From: Undaria pinnatifida
Lineage: Eukaryota; Sar; Phaeophyceae; Laminariales; Alariaceae
Length of the DNA: 64,000 nt
NCBI GenBank assembly: GCA_012845835.1
Contig: JABAKD010000017.1
Location: 796,001 to 860,000, forward strand
Direction: 5' to 3'
The notes below the pieces were generated by a model. The model was not told the DNA's origin. It saw only the letters and a program-made list of their open reading frames with translations, and did no database searches. The translations under genes and the position numbers were made by a program. Positions 34,776 to 45,458 of this stretch are shown piece after piece. The stretch's first letter is position 1. Each line of letters opens with the position of its first letter.

Positions 34776-35646
34776 ATGAGGCGCGCGAAGCAAGTCATTT
34801 TTTCTTCGCTTTCCACGGAAAAAAAGCCTTTTCATATCGGATCGGATACGAGGGTAGGGTGCCTTGAATGACTTTCTCTGTTTGTGTGTGCTTGTGTGTG
34901 TGTTTGTGTAAGTCAACATTTCTTCAGCCACGTTCGTCCACCGCGCTCGACGTACACGGCACCAAGGCCAGTCCCAACGGGTCCCGTGCACGCATAAATA
35001 ACAGAAAACTCTTCTCGAACCGGTTTCGCTGTAAGTCCTTGAGAGTTCGTCGAGGCAGGTGCGGCAACTTGTGTTTTCACCGCCACCAAAACTGGATTCC
35101 TATCATTTTTTCGGAGTTTTTACAATATCGTTCTAACGTACCAGAACTGGGAAACATTACTGATGCGCGACATCTGTCCAATAATCGACACACGTGATGA
35201 AACGGCCAATTTGTTCCTTTTGAAAATTCATTTTTCCTGAGAAGAAAAGAGTAGAGTTAGTTCTACCGCGCATAAAATTGCCGAGTAACCGCCGCACGAT
35301 ACACCGCCAAGCCCATACGGGCGTCGAGGACTACAACAACCTAGTCTCTCCGCCATCATACCCTTTTCGCTCGGAATACCATAGGCAGTGATGTCGAACT
35401 TAAAGGTACACCCTCAATTCGAATCGAGGTACAACGCCCTCGGCGACCTGTCCAATCCAGACGGGATGGCCGCGCCGCGTAAATGTTCACGAGAGCAGCT
35501 TCAACAGAACGAATCCGAAGCCAATCTACCACAGAAGCATTTGGTTTTGGGACGCGCTCAATGCTAATACATTACAAGGAGCTTCATATATGATGTGCTA
35601 ATCAATAGCAGATACGACTACTGCAGGTATTGAGGCCGCGCCTCAT
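34776..35646. mobile_element. TA-flanked short DNA transposon (871 bp)
   Basis: The ends ATGAGGCGCG and CGCGCCTCAT form a 10-bp perfect terminal inverted repeat. The element is flanked by TA at 34774-34775 and 35647-35648, and its removal rejoins the two LINE halves. A TA duplication fits the Tc1/mariner superfamily. No DDE transposase is recognised, so it is non-autonomous. The very short TIR leaves some doubt about the superfamily. Confidence 0.55.
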
Positions 35647-36080
35647 TACTACCAGTTTCCAGCATAATAGGGGGTTGAGAGAAGATTTAGGAACGAAAAC
35701 GAATTTGAACGGCCCAATGGAATACTACACGATAAAGCTGAAATTGGGATTTCGCGCAGGGGGGCCGGACCTACCAGAAAGAAGAATGAGATATACCAGT
35801 AGTCGGGGGGAGGACGTGCACATACATATGTGCCCGTGTGGCACAACAACAGAGAATAGGACCCACATAGCAGGATACTATTATATATACCAGGAGGAAC
35901 GGGATGAAATAGAGATGAGGAAATTTGACGAGTGTGACATGGAAGCGTTAGGTAGACTAGAGAGTAGCGAGAAAATCATTGCTCGAAAGGTAAGGAATGA
36001 TACCACCTGTCAGGAAGTGTATATTAATTTGGCATATTTTGATTCTAGGTGGGGCGACAGGAGAGGAATAGGGTGTTAGT
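35647..36080 (+). pseudogene. LINE ORF2 remnant, part 2 (C-terminal zinc motif)
   Basis: The frame reads GLREDLGTKTNLNGPMEYY, PDLPERRMRYTSSRGED, then CPCGTTTENRTHIAGY. The last is a zf-RVT-like C-terminal motif (C-x-C-x8-H) common in LINE ORF2 proteins, with the final Cys lost. Sequence similarity stops near 36000. Confidence 0.6.
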
Positions 36081-36719
36081 GTTTGTGTGTGGATGGAGGG
36101 GCGTACTGATTTGTTGCTTGCCTTAGTCATTCGACAATTGACCACGCATCCCTTTGGAGACGGATCACCGTTCCTACTCCTGATAGAGACGCCTCCAACA
36201 TTTGGGCGCCCGTTAAGCTTTTCCACATACTACATGAAACTGATTGTTTATCCCATCCCCGTCCAGTTTCGCCGTCTGCGGTCACCATCTACCTCCTAGG
36301 ATAGTCATCCATGCAGTAGTTCCAATATATTTAATATGGTCTTCAAGTTCAAATCACCCTCCTCCCGCCTCCTCCCTCCTTGCCACCCCGATAATCAGCT
36401 AGACCTAGAATTACGCGTACAGTAAGCTCCTATACATTTATGCGGCCTAAACATGTTGGAGCACTCTAGCGACTTTACTACTATTCCATATTTATGAGCT
36501 CCATACGGCAGCCGATACATATTGAAAAGAAAAAAATACATGAAACCCGATCAGTTTAAGCAACACTTGAAAAATAATACAGCAAGAATGGTTGGCCAAT
36601 CGTGTTGTCTTCTTCCACAGGAAAATAGCTCTGTAATTCGAAACCAGTTCCGCAAAATCGTGGTAACCTGATCGTATCACGCATCATGAGTAGAGTCCTG
36701 ATAGATCCGACACAGCGGG
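36081..36719. other. intergenic between LINE and EsV-1-7 gene 2
   Basis: This is the 3' flank of the minus-strand EsV-1-7 gene. No repeat or RNA signal is assigned. Confidence 0.35.
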
Positions 36720-38723
36720 CTACAACTTCAAGGTCAACCCCAGCTCGATCTTTATCGGTTTTGTTGACACTGATGATTTATTCTTCGTCACGGGGCGAAA
36801 GCTGACCGGCATATCATGATGGGTCCCCTTCACGGCGGTCGGAAGTAAGGTGTCGTTGCGGTGCCAGCCTGCGGCACTGGACGGCGTGGCGAGAGGAACA
36901 ACGCTCAGAGTCCTCCCCACAGATTGAACGACCTCGCCTTGTATCGAAGGTCCTTCATCAGGGCAGGGCAGAGCCATATTCCGATCCACCGCCAACCGCG
37001 ATCGTTTTCGCCCAGAAATAACACCTTCGTCCGAAACGTCATGATATGGTCCGGTGGATGGAGAAACCGCAGCACTCGACAACGGCGATCGTTTTGCGCG
37101 CGACTCGTTCCAAACATGCTCTTTATTCACATCGACCACGCCGTCCTCAGCATGAGCCTTACAGTACAACTTTGTGCGGCTCCCCTTGATACTAAACCTC
37201 GGGTGTTTGTTGCAGCCGTCGTATATGCAACCCTTGTTGCGTACGTCTACCATTCCGTCCTTTGCATGCTGCTTGCAGTACATCGGTGTTTTGGTGCCCT
37301 CAAGGGTGAAGCTGGCGGACTTACTGCAAGAATCGTACGAGCAACGCTTGGTGCGCACATAGAACATGCCATCCTCAGCATGATTCTTACAGAACAACAC
37401 TGTGCTGCTCCCCTTGACATTAAAACTCGGGTGTTTGTTGCAGCCATCGTATATGCAACGCTTAGAGCGTACGTTTACCATTCCGTCCTCGGCGTGCTGC
37501 TTGCAGTACAACGGTGTTTTCGCGCCCTCCAAGTTAAAGCTTGCGGACTTAGTACAAGAGTTGTACGAGCAACTCTTGGTACGGGTGTTTACCATTCCGT
37601 CCTCAGCATGATTCCTGCAGTACAGCTTTTTGCGTCTCCCCTTGACATTAAAACTCGGGAGTTTTTTGCAGCCGTCGTATATGCAGCGGTTATTGTGTAT
37701 GTCTACCATTCTGTCTTCGGCATGCTGCTTGCAGTACAACGGTGTTTGTGTACCCTCAAGGTTATAGTTCGCGGCCTTAGAGCAAGAGTCGTACGAGCAA
37801 CACTTGCTGCTCACATCGACCATGCCGTCCTCAGCATGAGCCTTACAGTACAACTTTGTGCGGCCCCCCTTGATATTAAACCTTGGGTGTCTGCTGCAGC
37901 CGTCGTGTATGCAGCGCTTATTGCGTACATCTACCATTCCGTCCTCGGCGTGCCGCTTGCAGTACATCGGTGTTTTTGTGCCCTCCAGGGCGAAGCTGGC
38001 GGACTTACCGCAAGAGTCGTAAGAGCAACGCTTGCTGCGCACATCGAGCATGCCATCCTCAGCATGATTCTTACAGTACAACCCTGTGCGGCTCCCCTTG
38101 ACATTATAACTCGGGAGTATTTTGCAGCCGTCGTATATGCAACGCTTATCGCGTACGTTCACCATTCCGTCATCGGCGTGCTGCTTGCAGTACAACGGTA
38201 TTTTTCGCCCCTCCACGTTATAGCTCGGGCGCGTGGTGCAGGAATCGTATGAGCAACGCTTGCCATCACCGCTTATCATTCCGTCTTCAGCATGCTGCTC
38301 GCAGTACAACGGTGTTCTCCGCCCCTCCGCGTTATATCTCGATCGCGCGGTGCAGGAATCGTATGAGCAACGCAAACGGCGGACGTTTACCATTCCATCT
38401 TTAGCATGCTGCCTGCAATATCTACCCGTCGTTTCGCTCTCGACGTTAAATTGCGGCCCCGTGAGGCAGGAGGCCTGTGCGCAACGCCTGTTGTTGCGGG
38501 TGTCTAGCATTCCGTCTTCGGCATGTTTCTTGCAGTATCTTCCTGTCTCTTCTCCCTCGAAGTTATAGTTGGGCAGCGTGGTGCACGAGGCGTATGAGCA
38601 ACGCTTGCTGCGGATGTTCACCACTCCATCTTCAGCATGTCGCTTGCAATACACTGCCGCCGAGGTGCCCTCAATATTGAACACGGCCAATGTTCGGCGC
38701 TGTTGGGAAGGGCAACGCGGCAT
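36720..38723 (-). CDS. EsV-1-7 repeat protein, 14 repeats, 667 aa
   Basis: I count fourteen C-X4-C-X16-C-X2-H-X12 repeats at residues 4-536. The first has lost its second Cys (CPSQQR). From repeat 6 onward two subtypes alternate, B (CIYDGC..., NVKG or NIKG) and A (CSYDSC..., LEG), which implies growth by duplication of two-repeat units (76 residues, 228 bp). A 131-residue tail contains SGRKRSRL and ends IKIELGLTLKL, aligning with the tail of the gene at 14930. The ATG at 38723 opens the frame (MPRCPSQQ), equivalent to MQRCLSQQ in the paralogue. The bases just upstream are also similar (TGTTCCAC, then TCGCGA). The gene is intronless; no signal peptide or membrane span is seen. By family this is an EsV-1-7 domain protein, probably metal-binding; its cellular role is unknown. 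Confidence 0.9.
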   Translation of the reverse strand: MPRCPSQQRRTLAVFNIEGTSAAVYCKRHAEDGVVNIRSKRCSYASCTTLPNYNFEGEETGRYCKKHAEDGMLDTRNNRRCAQASCLTGPQFNVESETTGRYCRQHAKDGMVNVRRLRCSYDSCTARSRYNAEGRRTPLYCEQHAEDGMISGDGKRCSYDSCTTRPSYNVEGRKIPLYCKQHADDGMVNVRDKRCIYDGCKILPSYNVKGSRTGLYCKNHAEDGMLDVRSKRCSYDSCGKSASFALEGTKTPMYCKRHAEDGMVDVRNKRCIHDGCSRHPRFNIKGGRTKLYCKAHAEDGMVDVSSKCCSYDSCSKAANYNLEGTQTPLYCKQHAEDRMVDIHNNRCIYDGCKKLPSFNVKGRRKKLYCRNHAEDGMVNTRTKSCSYNSCTKSASFNLEGAKTPLYCKQHAEDGMVNVRSKRCIYDGCNKHPSFNVKGSSTVLFCKNHAEDGMFYVRTKRCSYDSCSKSASFTLEGTKTPMYCKQHAKDGMVDVRNKGCIYDGCNKHPRFSIKGSRTKLYCKAHAEDGVVDVNKEHVWNESRAKRSPLSSAAVSPSTGPYHDVSDEGVISGRKRSRLAVDRNMALPCPDEGPSIQGEVVQSVGRTLSVVPLATPSSAAGWHRNDTLLPTAVKGTHHDMPVSFRPVTKNKSSVSTKPIKIELGLTLKL

Positions 38724-39925
38724 GCTCGCGAAGATGTGGAACAGCGCACGTCCTCGAGCGAGCTAGCGGTAATGCAGAACACAGCTACAACTCCCTCGAT
38801 GCCGGCCAATGCACACCTGTCATGGTTGGAAAAGCGATAAAAAAAGAAACAAAAGAACGTGATCAAAGCTCGTGTGGTTGGTTTTAGACGGTCTACGCCT
38901 TACCCCAAAGCCATACCGTGGCCGTGACACAGACCTAAAATCACGGACGTATACGGTTGCCAATCTGTTGTTGGTTGGACTCAGGGTGGCCGTGATAGAT
39001 ACCTTGGGGTTTGGGCCAAAAACCGTAACCAAAACATAGGGAATGAAGTGTGAAACATTAAAAGTCTACGGCGCTCGTGCGCTCGTCATCGTTTAACGCT
39101 ACCACTTGGAACTTGTTTATCATTCAACTTGATTGCGCTGCTAGCTTGGTCACCTCGAAAAAAACAGCAGCGGATGTAAAGATACATTTTTTTACGTCGC
39201 GTTCCACTCACGGGATTGTTGTAACCTCCGGTGCTGGTTCGTGGGCACTCTTGGTGCATTTACGGGCATCGTCGATAAGCCGCTCCCAGTAGCGACACCA
39301 TAACATTTACCAATACGGTTTCGTTGCCGAAACCAAAACAAGACGACAGTTGTCGATAAACTAACACCGCACTTTACGCTGGCAAACATTAGGATGTAAA
39401 TCGATAGGAACCCAAAATATTGCGTGCCCAGCCAAAAGCTCAACCACTTGTCCGAACGCAGGCGGTGTTCGTGTGATTCGCGCAGATCGCGATATTGCTT
39501 AGACATGTTTTATGGAGCCTTGAGATATGCTACAGGCTTGGCCGGCCAAGAAACCAACAATAATTCAGAAAGCTCTCCCGCCACCGTTTTTACGGTTTAG
39601 GACTCAAAAATTGGACGCGCTACCCTGACACCACATTGCACATAAAAAAAAGGATATAAAAAATTCGAACGCTTTGTTTTTTCCGACTGGGTCTCGTCGA
39701 GATTTCCGCGAAAACTCAAAAGCACCAATTTTGTCAACCTGAAAAATAAAAAAAATCCGTATAGATTTAAAAAAATCCGATCAAGATGAAATTTGGTCGA
39801 CACTATGCTGAAGACTCTAGAAGAACATCGATGTAGGTTTCATTACCTAATTGCCCACCCATCAAGAGACATTACCAAAACTTGATTCCATATGTAAGTC
39901 AAGTGTTTTCGACAGTGAGAATATT
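38724..39925. other. upstream region of EsV-1-7 gene 2 and intergenic
   Basis: 38724-38800 shares short blocks with the region upstream of the first EsV-1-7 gene, including AGCTGTGTTCT on the coding strand. No clear TATA box is identified. The rest has no assignment. Confidence 0.35.
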
Positions 39926-40215
39926 GAAAATATCGCTGTGGCTCGCTCATTTTTTGGAGTTCGGACCTGAAATTTTGACACGTGATTTAGAGCAAGCTTA
40001 AACAAATACTACTTGGAAATCGCAAAAACATATATAATCTTGACAACATACGGGCGGCTAAATGAAATCCATGATCATAAAGCGGACGAAAAGTCAACGA
40101 AATTCTTTCTCTTTTTGTGCGATTTCCAGGTATTGTTTCGATAAGTGTGCTCTAAATCACTTGTCAAATGTTCAGGTCCGAACTTCAAAAACTGAGTGGG
40201 GCACAGCGATATTCG
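39926..40215. repeat. imperfect inverted repeat, about 105-bp arms
   Basis: 39928-40030 is matched in reverse complement by 40110-40213 (roughly four bases in five), with about 80 bp between. Shared blocks include GCTCTAAATCAC and CAGGTCCGAACT. This would form a long hairpin; a decayed MITE is the likely source. Confidence 0.65.
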
Positions 40216-41945
40216 TGAATTCACGGCGTCTTGGCCGGCCCAGCTTGTATGCGTTGCCAATTTATCTCGAAGTAGACGTGGCGAACGAGGCCGGAGTTCG
40301 TGTGAATCGTACGGCTGTATGAGTTGCTTTGGTAGAGTCCGCGCTCAAGAATGGACCGCGTAACGTCCTGACTTCGTTTGCGAGCAACAACTGTAAGCTA
40401 CAACTTTCAGCAGAGTGCCCAAAACAATTACAGTATCACACGCATTTTCGTTGAATGCGCAATGGAGACAAACCCAATAGATTTCCGTTACAAGAGATGA
40501 ATGGAAATCGATACATATCGGACAGAAAACAGTTAACATCGTCGGGTAACGGAGAAAACGGTCCACGTCTACTCAGTAAGATGTTGTAACGGCCAAGCTG
40601 CACGTCATACATTGATGCGCGAAAGCAACAAAATCACCGAACGCGTTAGAGGGGAACCCAGCGGTTGGTGCCTAGGTCCCACAAAAATCGTCTCCTGGCA
40701 CAATTACTTGACCGCCTTTGGGGCTTTGCCGACACACGGCTGGCATCAAAACGATGACATTAGTATCCATGGGCTGAACCTATGGAATCAACACAAATAC
40801 TCCCGTGACGACGACGCCTCCCGAAAACGCGTTCGAAGGACATGGCGAAAGACGGCAGTATAATGTGTCTTCTCTCGAAAGCGAAAAACAAAAATGAACC
40901 GGAGGCATCAACATCAGGAAGGTTAGCGCTCTTTCCTCTAGTCGAACGCGTACGCCTTAAAAGACGACCATGGCTATGCAATGTATTAGTATTCCAAAAA
41001 CCATAAAAACACGATTTCAGACTATCCTTTCGGTGCACCGAACGCGTTCTACGAGAGAGAGGCACCGTGTTTTTTCTGAGGTTCCTCAATCTGGGGGCTT
41101 AAGACATGATCCTCCCAAAATCAATGTGGAGAAAAATATTACCTGGTAACTGCTATGGGATGAAAAACCCCACGGCCTAGGCACACGACGAGGATCATGC
41201 AAAAAAATGGCGTTTTTTCCCCGACGAGTTCGAGTTAAGGAGCATTTCCATATGAACAGAAAACGTTTCAGACAAAAAGTGCTACTTCTATCGTAGCATG
41301 CTTCTTGAAAAGTATTGACCAAAAAAAACTGACCACTCCAGAATGGACCACATCATACATCGCGGGACGTCGGGTATAGGGTGTGTTCGAAGAGCAACGG
41401 TATGAGATATACGACACGAGCAGCCAAAAGTGATGCCCCTACTGCTGCACATAATTCCAAGTCCGTTGATAACGTCGCAAATGTCTTCATCAAAGTTGAA
41501 ACAAATGGTACTGGAAAGGGATACAAAACGGTGGTTGGGATCTTTTGGTTTGAAGCGTTCTGCGATTGAACGCGGGATATGCATCAGCGGGGGCAGGTAC
41601 TGTTTCACCCACGCGACTACCGTTGGCACCATCCTGCTCTCACAACAGCAAACTTAAACAATGCTTATTCTAACCGCGCGTGCAATTGCCCCAGCCCCCT
41701 ACACCGTCGGCGAATTATGCGTAGGTTGGTGCCGCCAGGCAAAATACACCGCCACGCCTAGTGCCTTAACCCACATCGGTCATAATGGTTCACGTTAGAA
41801 ATGAGGTACCAGGTGTAAGAGGCGTTAGATGCTGCTTAGTATTGGCGGCACGTTTTTCGATTGGTAAAACCTATATCGTGTGTATCTCTCCAGTACGAGG
41901 TAGTATCCAAAAGTAAAATAATCCCAGTTCTGATGGGTTGGAAGA
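40216..41945. other. intergenic, no recognisable gene
   Basis: Short frames only (for example 40612-40863), without known motifs. Confidence 0.35.
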
Positions 41946-41950
41946 GCTGT

Positions 41951-42022
41951 TATTTCTGGGGTCAGAAATCACCAAATCCGCTTATTTCTGGCCTCGGTTA
42001 TTTCTGAACCCAGAAATAATGA
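41951..42022. repeat. two adjacent ATTTCTG/CAGAAAT hairpins
   Basis: TTATTTCTGGGGTCAGAAAT and TTATTTCTGAACCCAGAAAT(AA) each fold into a short stem with a 4-base loop (7 and 9 bp). Further TTATTTCTGG half-copies lie between and after them. Confidence 0.65.
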
Positions 42023-42099
42023 TGATTTCTGGTCCCATAGTAGACATATTTAAGCCTGACGATATGCCCCAATTTTTGCTCTAAACCAAATTAAGCCCT

Positions 42100-42783
42100 A
42101 TCGTCTTTTAAATGTCTGAAAAATAGGTCTATGTTTTTTACTTAACGACCACGGCAGACCACGGTGAGATGTGGATTTTCCCAAAATATGAACTAGGGCG
42201 CATTTTGGCCCAAGTGCATACTTGAAGCAAATTTCCGAGCATTTTCCAGCGAACAGAATTTCAGATGACAAATACTCGAGGCAACGCCAACACAGACACT
42301 CTGCAGAAGCACAGCACAACACCAACGCAGTAATTACAACGCCCAACCCAGCAAGCCGCTTGGTGTATCCCGAACCCGAGTTAATCAACCTACGTGTACA
42401 ACACCACCAGGAACATTGGCGGTGGTCAGAGGCATCCCGCTCTCGTGGAGCGGCGTGCCTCTACGAACTGTTTCTTGTTTCTTGAAAAAAACACTCGTTT
42501 ATTTGCGAGGGTCGAGCACACACAGCACACAACACACCACAAAACAAAAAAAACACCGCACAACACACAGACAACCAGCACCCCAACAGCCAACCCAACT
42601 GCAGCACTACTAGCCGGTGGAAAACGCCCACGAGATTCCTCCTATCCCGGCGTGCTCTGCGGTCAGAGAGCTGGGGCTCTGACATCGTTCGTCGCGCGCT
42701 CGCACTCCTGCTCTCTCGTCCTGGGGCTGTAATTTTTCGATGACAAATTTTGTTTGTTTGGTTTGTGCCCGACGTAGCGCACG
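42100..42783. other. low-complexity region upstream of LINE remnant
   Basis: 42515-42600 is a CA/AAC-rich stretch; no open frame or family is recognised. Confidence 0.35.
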
Positions 42784-44425
42784 TCTAGGTACGAAGTAGA
42801 GGAGACGATCCGTGCGTTGGCGAACCGGAATTCGGTGGGGCCCGATGGTCTCCCGGCCGAGCTTTTGAAGGTATTGGCCGACGAAGGAGAAAACATCCTC
42901 GGAAAGTTCCACGATATCATCGTCGCTGTGTGGAGGGGAGGTGGCGTACCGCAACAATGGAAAGATGCAACGATTAAGGTGCTTCACAAGAACAAAGATC
43001 GGACTGAGTGTGGCAATTATCGTGGCATCTCCCTCGTGGCTCAAGCCAGCAAAGTACTCCTCAAAGTCATCGCGGGTCGCCTGAGTGATTGTTGCGAACG
43101 TGAGAACATTCTGCCGGAGGAACAGTGTGGGTTAAGACCCCAGCTCTCGACGGTTGACATGATGTTCGTAGTACGACGACTGCAGGAACTGGCGCGGAAG
43201 AAGGACACCCCCTTGTACTTGTGCTTTATCGACCTCACCAAAGCATACGACTCCGTCGACCGAACCCTTTTGTGGGATATCCTTGCTCGTTTTGACGTGC
43301 CACCGAGAATGCTCGCCGTCATCCGCCGATTCCACGACGGTATGCAAGCATGCGTGCGGAGAGTGCTCGGATAAGTTCGACGTGGGGCAAAGTCTCAGGC
43401 AAGGATACGTGCTCGCGCCACTGCTGTTCAACATGTTTTTCACGGCGGTATTGCGTGTGGCCGAGAATCGCTTCCTCGCTGATACAGCCATCACGGACAA
43501 CATGGTGCAGCTCCAACGAATAGAGGAAAGCGAGAAGAAGGGCACTTCACACACAGGCAAAGTCGACCAGCGGAGGGGGAAGGAGGGGGATGGGGTGCAG
43601 AGATTGTAAGGTATGCTATACGCGGACGATGCGGGAATCGTATCGCAATCATCAGAAGGGCTGGAAAGGATGATGACGGTGATCGTGACTGCGTGCTCGT
43701 CGTTCGGGCTTACGGTTTCCGAGGCAAAAACGGAGATAATGTGCCTGGAAACCAAAGGCGGGGGGAAGGTGTCCTTCACAATCAATGCAGCCGGCCAGGT
43801 ATACAAACAATCGAGTTTGTGTACTTGGGCGGGGCTATCACCGCAGACAGAGACCTCAGCGTTGAAATAACGCGGCGTCTTCAGAGGGCCTGGGCGTGCT
43901 TCCAGCGGTACAAGATGGAAATCTATGATCGCCCGGGTGTGCGCTTACGGTTGAAGGTGCGGTTGCTGAAATCTGAGGTGGTCGAGACACTTCTTTATGG
44001 TTGCATGACGTGGAGCCCAAAGAAGCCTGACCATGACAGGCTACGACAGGTTCACCACTCCATGCTCCTCCGATGCCTTGGATGGCGGAAACGGAAGCGC
44101 GACGACCACACCCTATCGTACGCTGACGCGCTTTCCAGGACAGCTTCCGAGAGCATAGAGGCGATAGTACTCAAACGGAGGATATTGTTTGCGGGATTCG
44201 TAGCACGTATGGGGGAGCAGCGTCTTCCACAGAGGGTGATGTTTGGGGAGCTTGTTGGGGTAAGGGCTACTCAGGGGGGCAAGAGAAAGACTGGATGGCT
44301 CATCTGAAGGAGGATATGTCGGTCTTCGGAATGAAATTCGAAGGGTGGCGAAAAGCTGCTCAGAAGGCTGGCAGATTGTCTCGACGAGTAGAGGAGGGAG
44401 CCGAGTTGTTCATGCGGAATTGGCA
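42784..44425 (+). pseudogene. 5'-truncated LINE reverse transcriptase
   Basis: Successive frames give a non-[25 protein letters not shown] begins at about 42829. [40 protein letters not shown] and LRQGYVLAPLLFNMFF follow, and the catalytic box is MLYADDAGIV at about 43612. After it come VYLGGAITADRDLS and the thumb/C-terminal part through LLRCLGWRKRKRDDHTLSYA. Lesions include a small deletion near 43370, a stop just before YADD, a 2-base deletion near 43810, and a frame change near 44270. The endonuclease domain and ORF1 are absent. The family is a LINE of eukaryotic RVT_1 type; I cannot name the clade. Confidence 0.85.
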
Positions 44426-44505
44426 TTAAACGGAGAGACGCAAAGCTGCAGAGCGACGCGCAAAGGCTGCAGCAGCGCCATCCATCGTCGGCATCTCTAA
44501 GTGGA

Positions 44506-44571
44506 CGGGGGGAGGGGGGAGGGGAGGGGGGGGGGGGGGGGAAGGGGGGAAGGGGGGGGGGGGGGAGGGGG
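44506..44571 (+). repeat. G-rich tract at LINE 3' end
   Basis: About 66 bases of almost pure G with occasional A directly follow the LINE C-terminal coding region. It may be the 3' tail of the element or expanded coding sequence. Confidence 0.7.
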
Positions 44572-44781
44572 AACTTCATGCCCAAGAGACTGAACTCTGG
44601 GTTTGGCCATCATCGTCTTGAAAGTTGTGGGCCTTCCCATAGCCGTCACAAGATAGCGGAAGACTACCCTAATTTCTTCGCCATGTTGCGTTCTCTCCCC
44701 AGTGCCATTGATGATGCACTTGATACCCTCTATGAGCTCAATGTCGTCTTTAGTCAGTTCCTAGGGTCTGCTAGTATGATA

Positions 44782-44945
44782 TTTTTTTTCTCTTTTGCTT
44801 TTCTTGCTTCCTCTTCTTGTCTTGCCTTTTCTTGCTGTTCTCGTCTTTTCTTTCTTTCCTTTTATTTTTCGGTTTTTTTTTTCGCTTTCTTCTCTTTTCT
44901 TTCCTTTCCTTTCTTTTCTTATTTGTTCTTTGTTTCTTTTTTCCA
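44782..44945. repeat. long polypyrimidine tract
   Basis: About 160 bp of almost pure C/T, with the reverse (purine) version at 45812-45950 and 55140-55220 in sister copies. Confidence 0.8.
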
Positions 44946-45270
44946 ATTGACTTGCGTCTGTCGTGCGTATGCGTAGTGATAAATACTACGTGTAATATAT
45001 ACGTGGTAGTCGTTCTTGGGTGGCAAGCGGTATAGGCGGTTTTCCCAGGCGCGAGTAATGAGACGTATGCACCGGTATGGACCTGGCACTTTGTAGACTG
45101 ACTCCCGATTGCACTTTTATATGTTTCTGGTGGAGGCATGAATCGCGTCAGCTGTGATATATGCGTGTACCACCTTGGGTTGTTTGTGTTTTCCCCTAGG
45201 GTATTCCTCAGCTCCAGATTGACTGGAGCCTGTCCTATGACCACGGACTTGATTATGCGAGTTAATGTGA

Positions 45271-45297
45271 GAACAACAACAACAACAACAACAACAA
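45271..45297 (+). repeat. (AAC)n microsatellite tail
   Basis: About nine AAC units closing copy a. Confidence 0.85.
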
Positions 45298-45458
45298 GAC
45301 CTGACCTTGAGGTTTAAATATGTCTAGTGGATGGTTTTTATTTTTGGCGTCAGAGATCCCTGTTAAAGAGAGAAACAATCGCTGAAACAATTTGCCATAA
45401 TAGTTGGTCTAAAGATCTAGCACTGTCGCCAAAGGTTGGTGCCGCGGATTGGTCGTAC

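Larger units (their letters stand above)
44770..45300 (+). mobile_element. retroposon family with (AAC)n tail, copy a
   Basis: A polypyrimidine tract (44782-44945) is followed by a body (44946-45270) that contains TGAATTGCGTCAGCTGTGAT-like sequence. It ends in GCGAGTTAATGTGAGAAC and a run of about nine AAC units (45271-45297). Other copies are at 45459-45955 (minus), 46700-46910 (minus, partial), 54797-55215 (minus) and 61543-62075 (minus). A 3' end alone is at 49400-49494. A simple-repeat tail at one end suggests a non-LTR-type retroposon (SINE or LINE 3' end); no protein is encoded. Confidence 0.55.

Noticed and set aside
36087-36226. Minus-strand frame with VGGVSIRSRNG that could be an inverted C-terminal piece of the neighbouring LINE
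   Set aside because: I have only a vague impression of similarity to LINE C-termini and nothing else in the window to compare it with; too weak to annotate.
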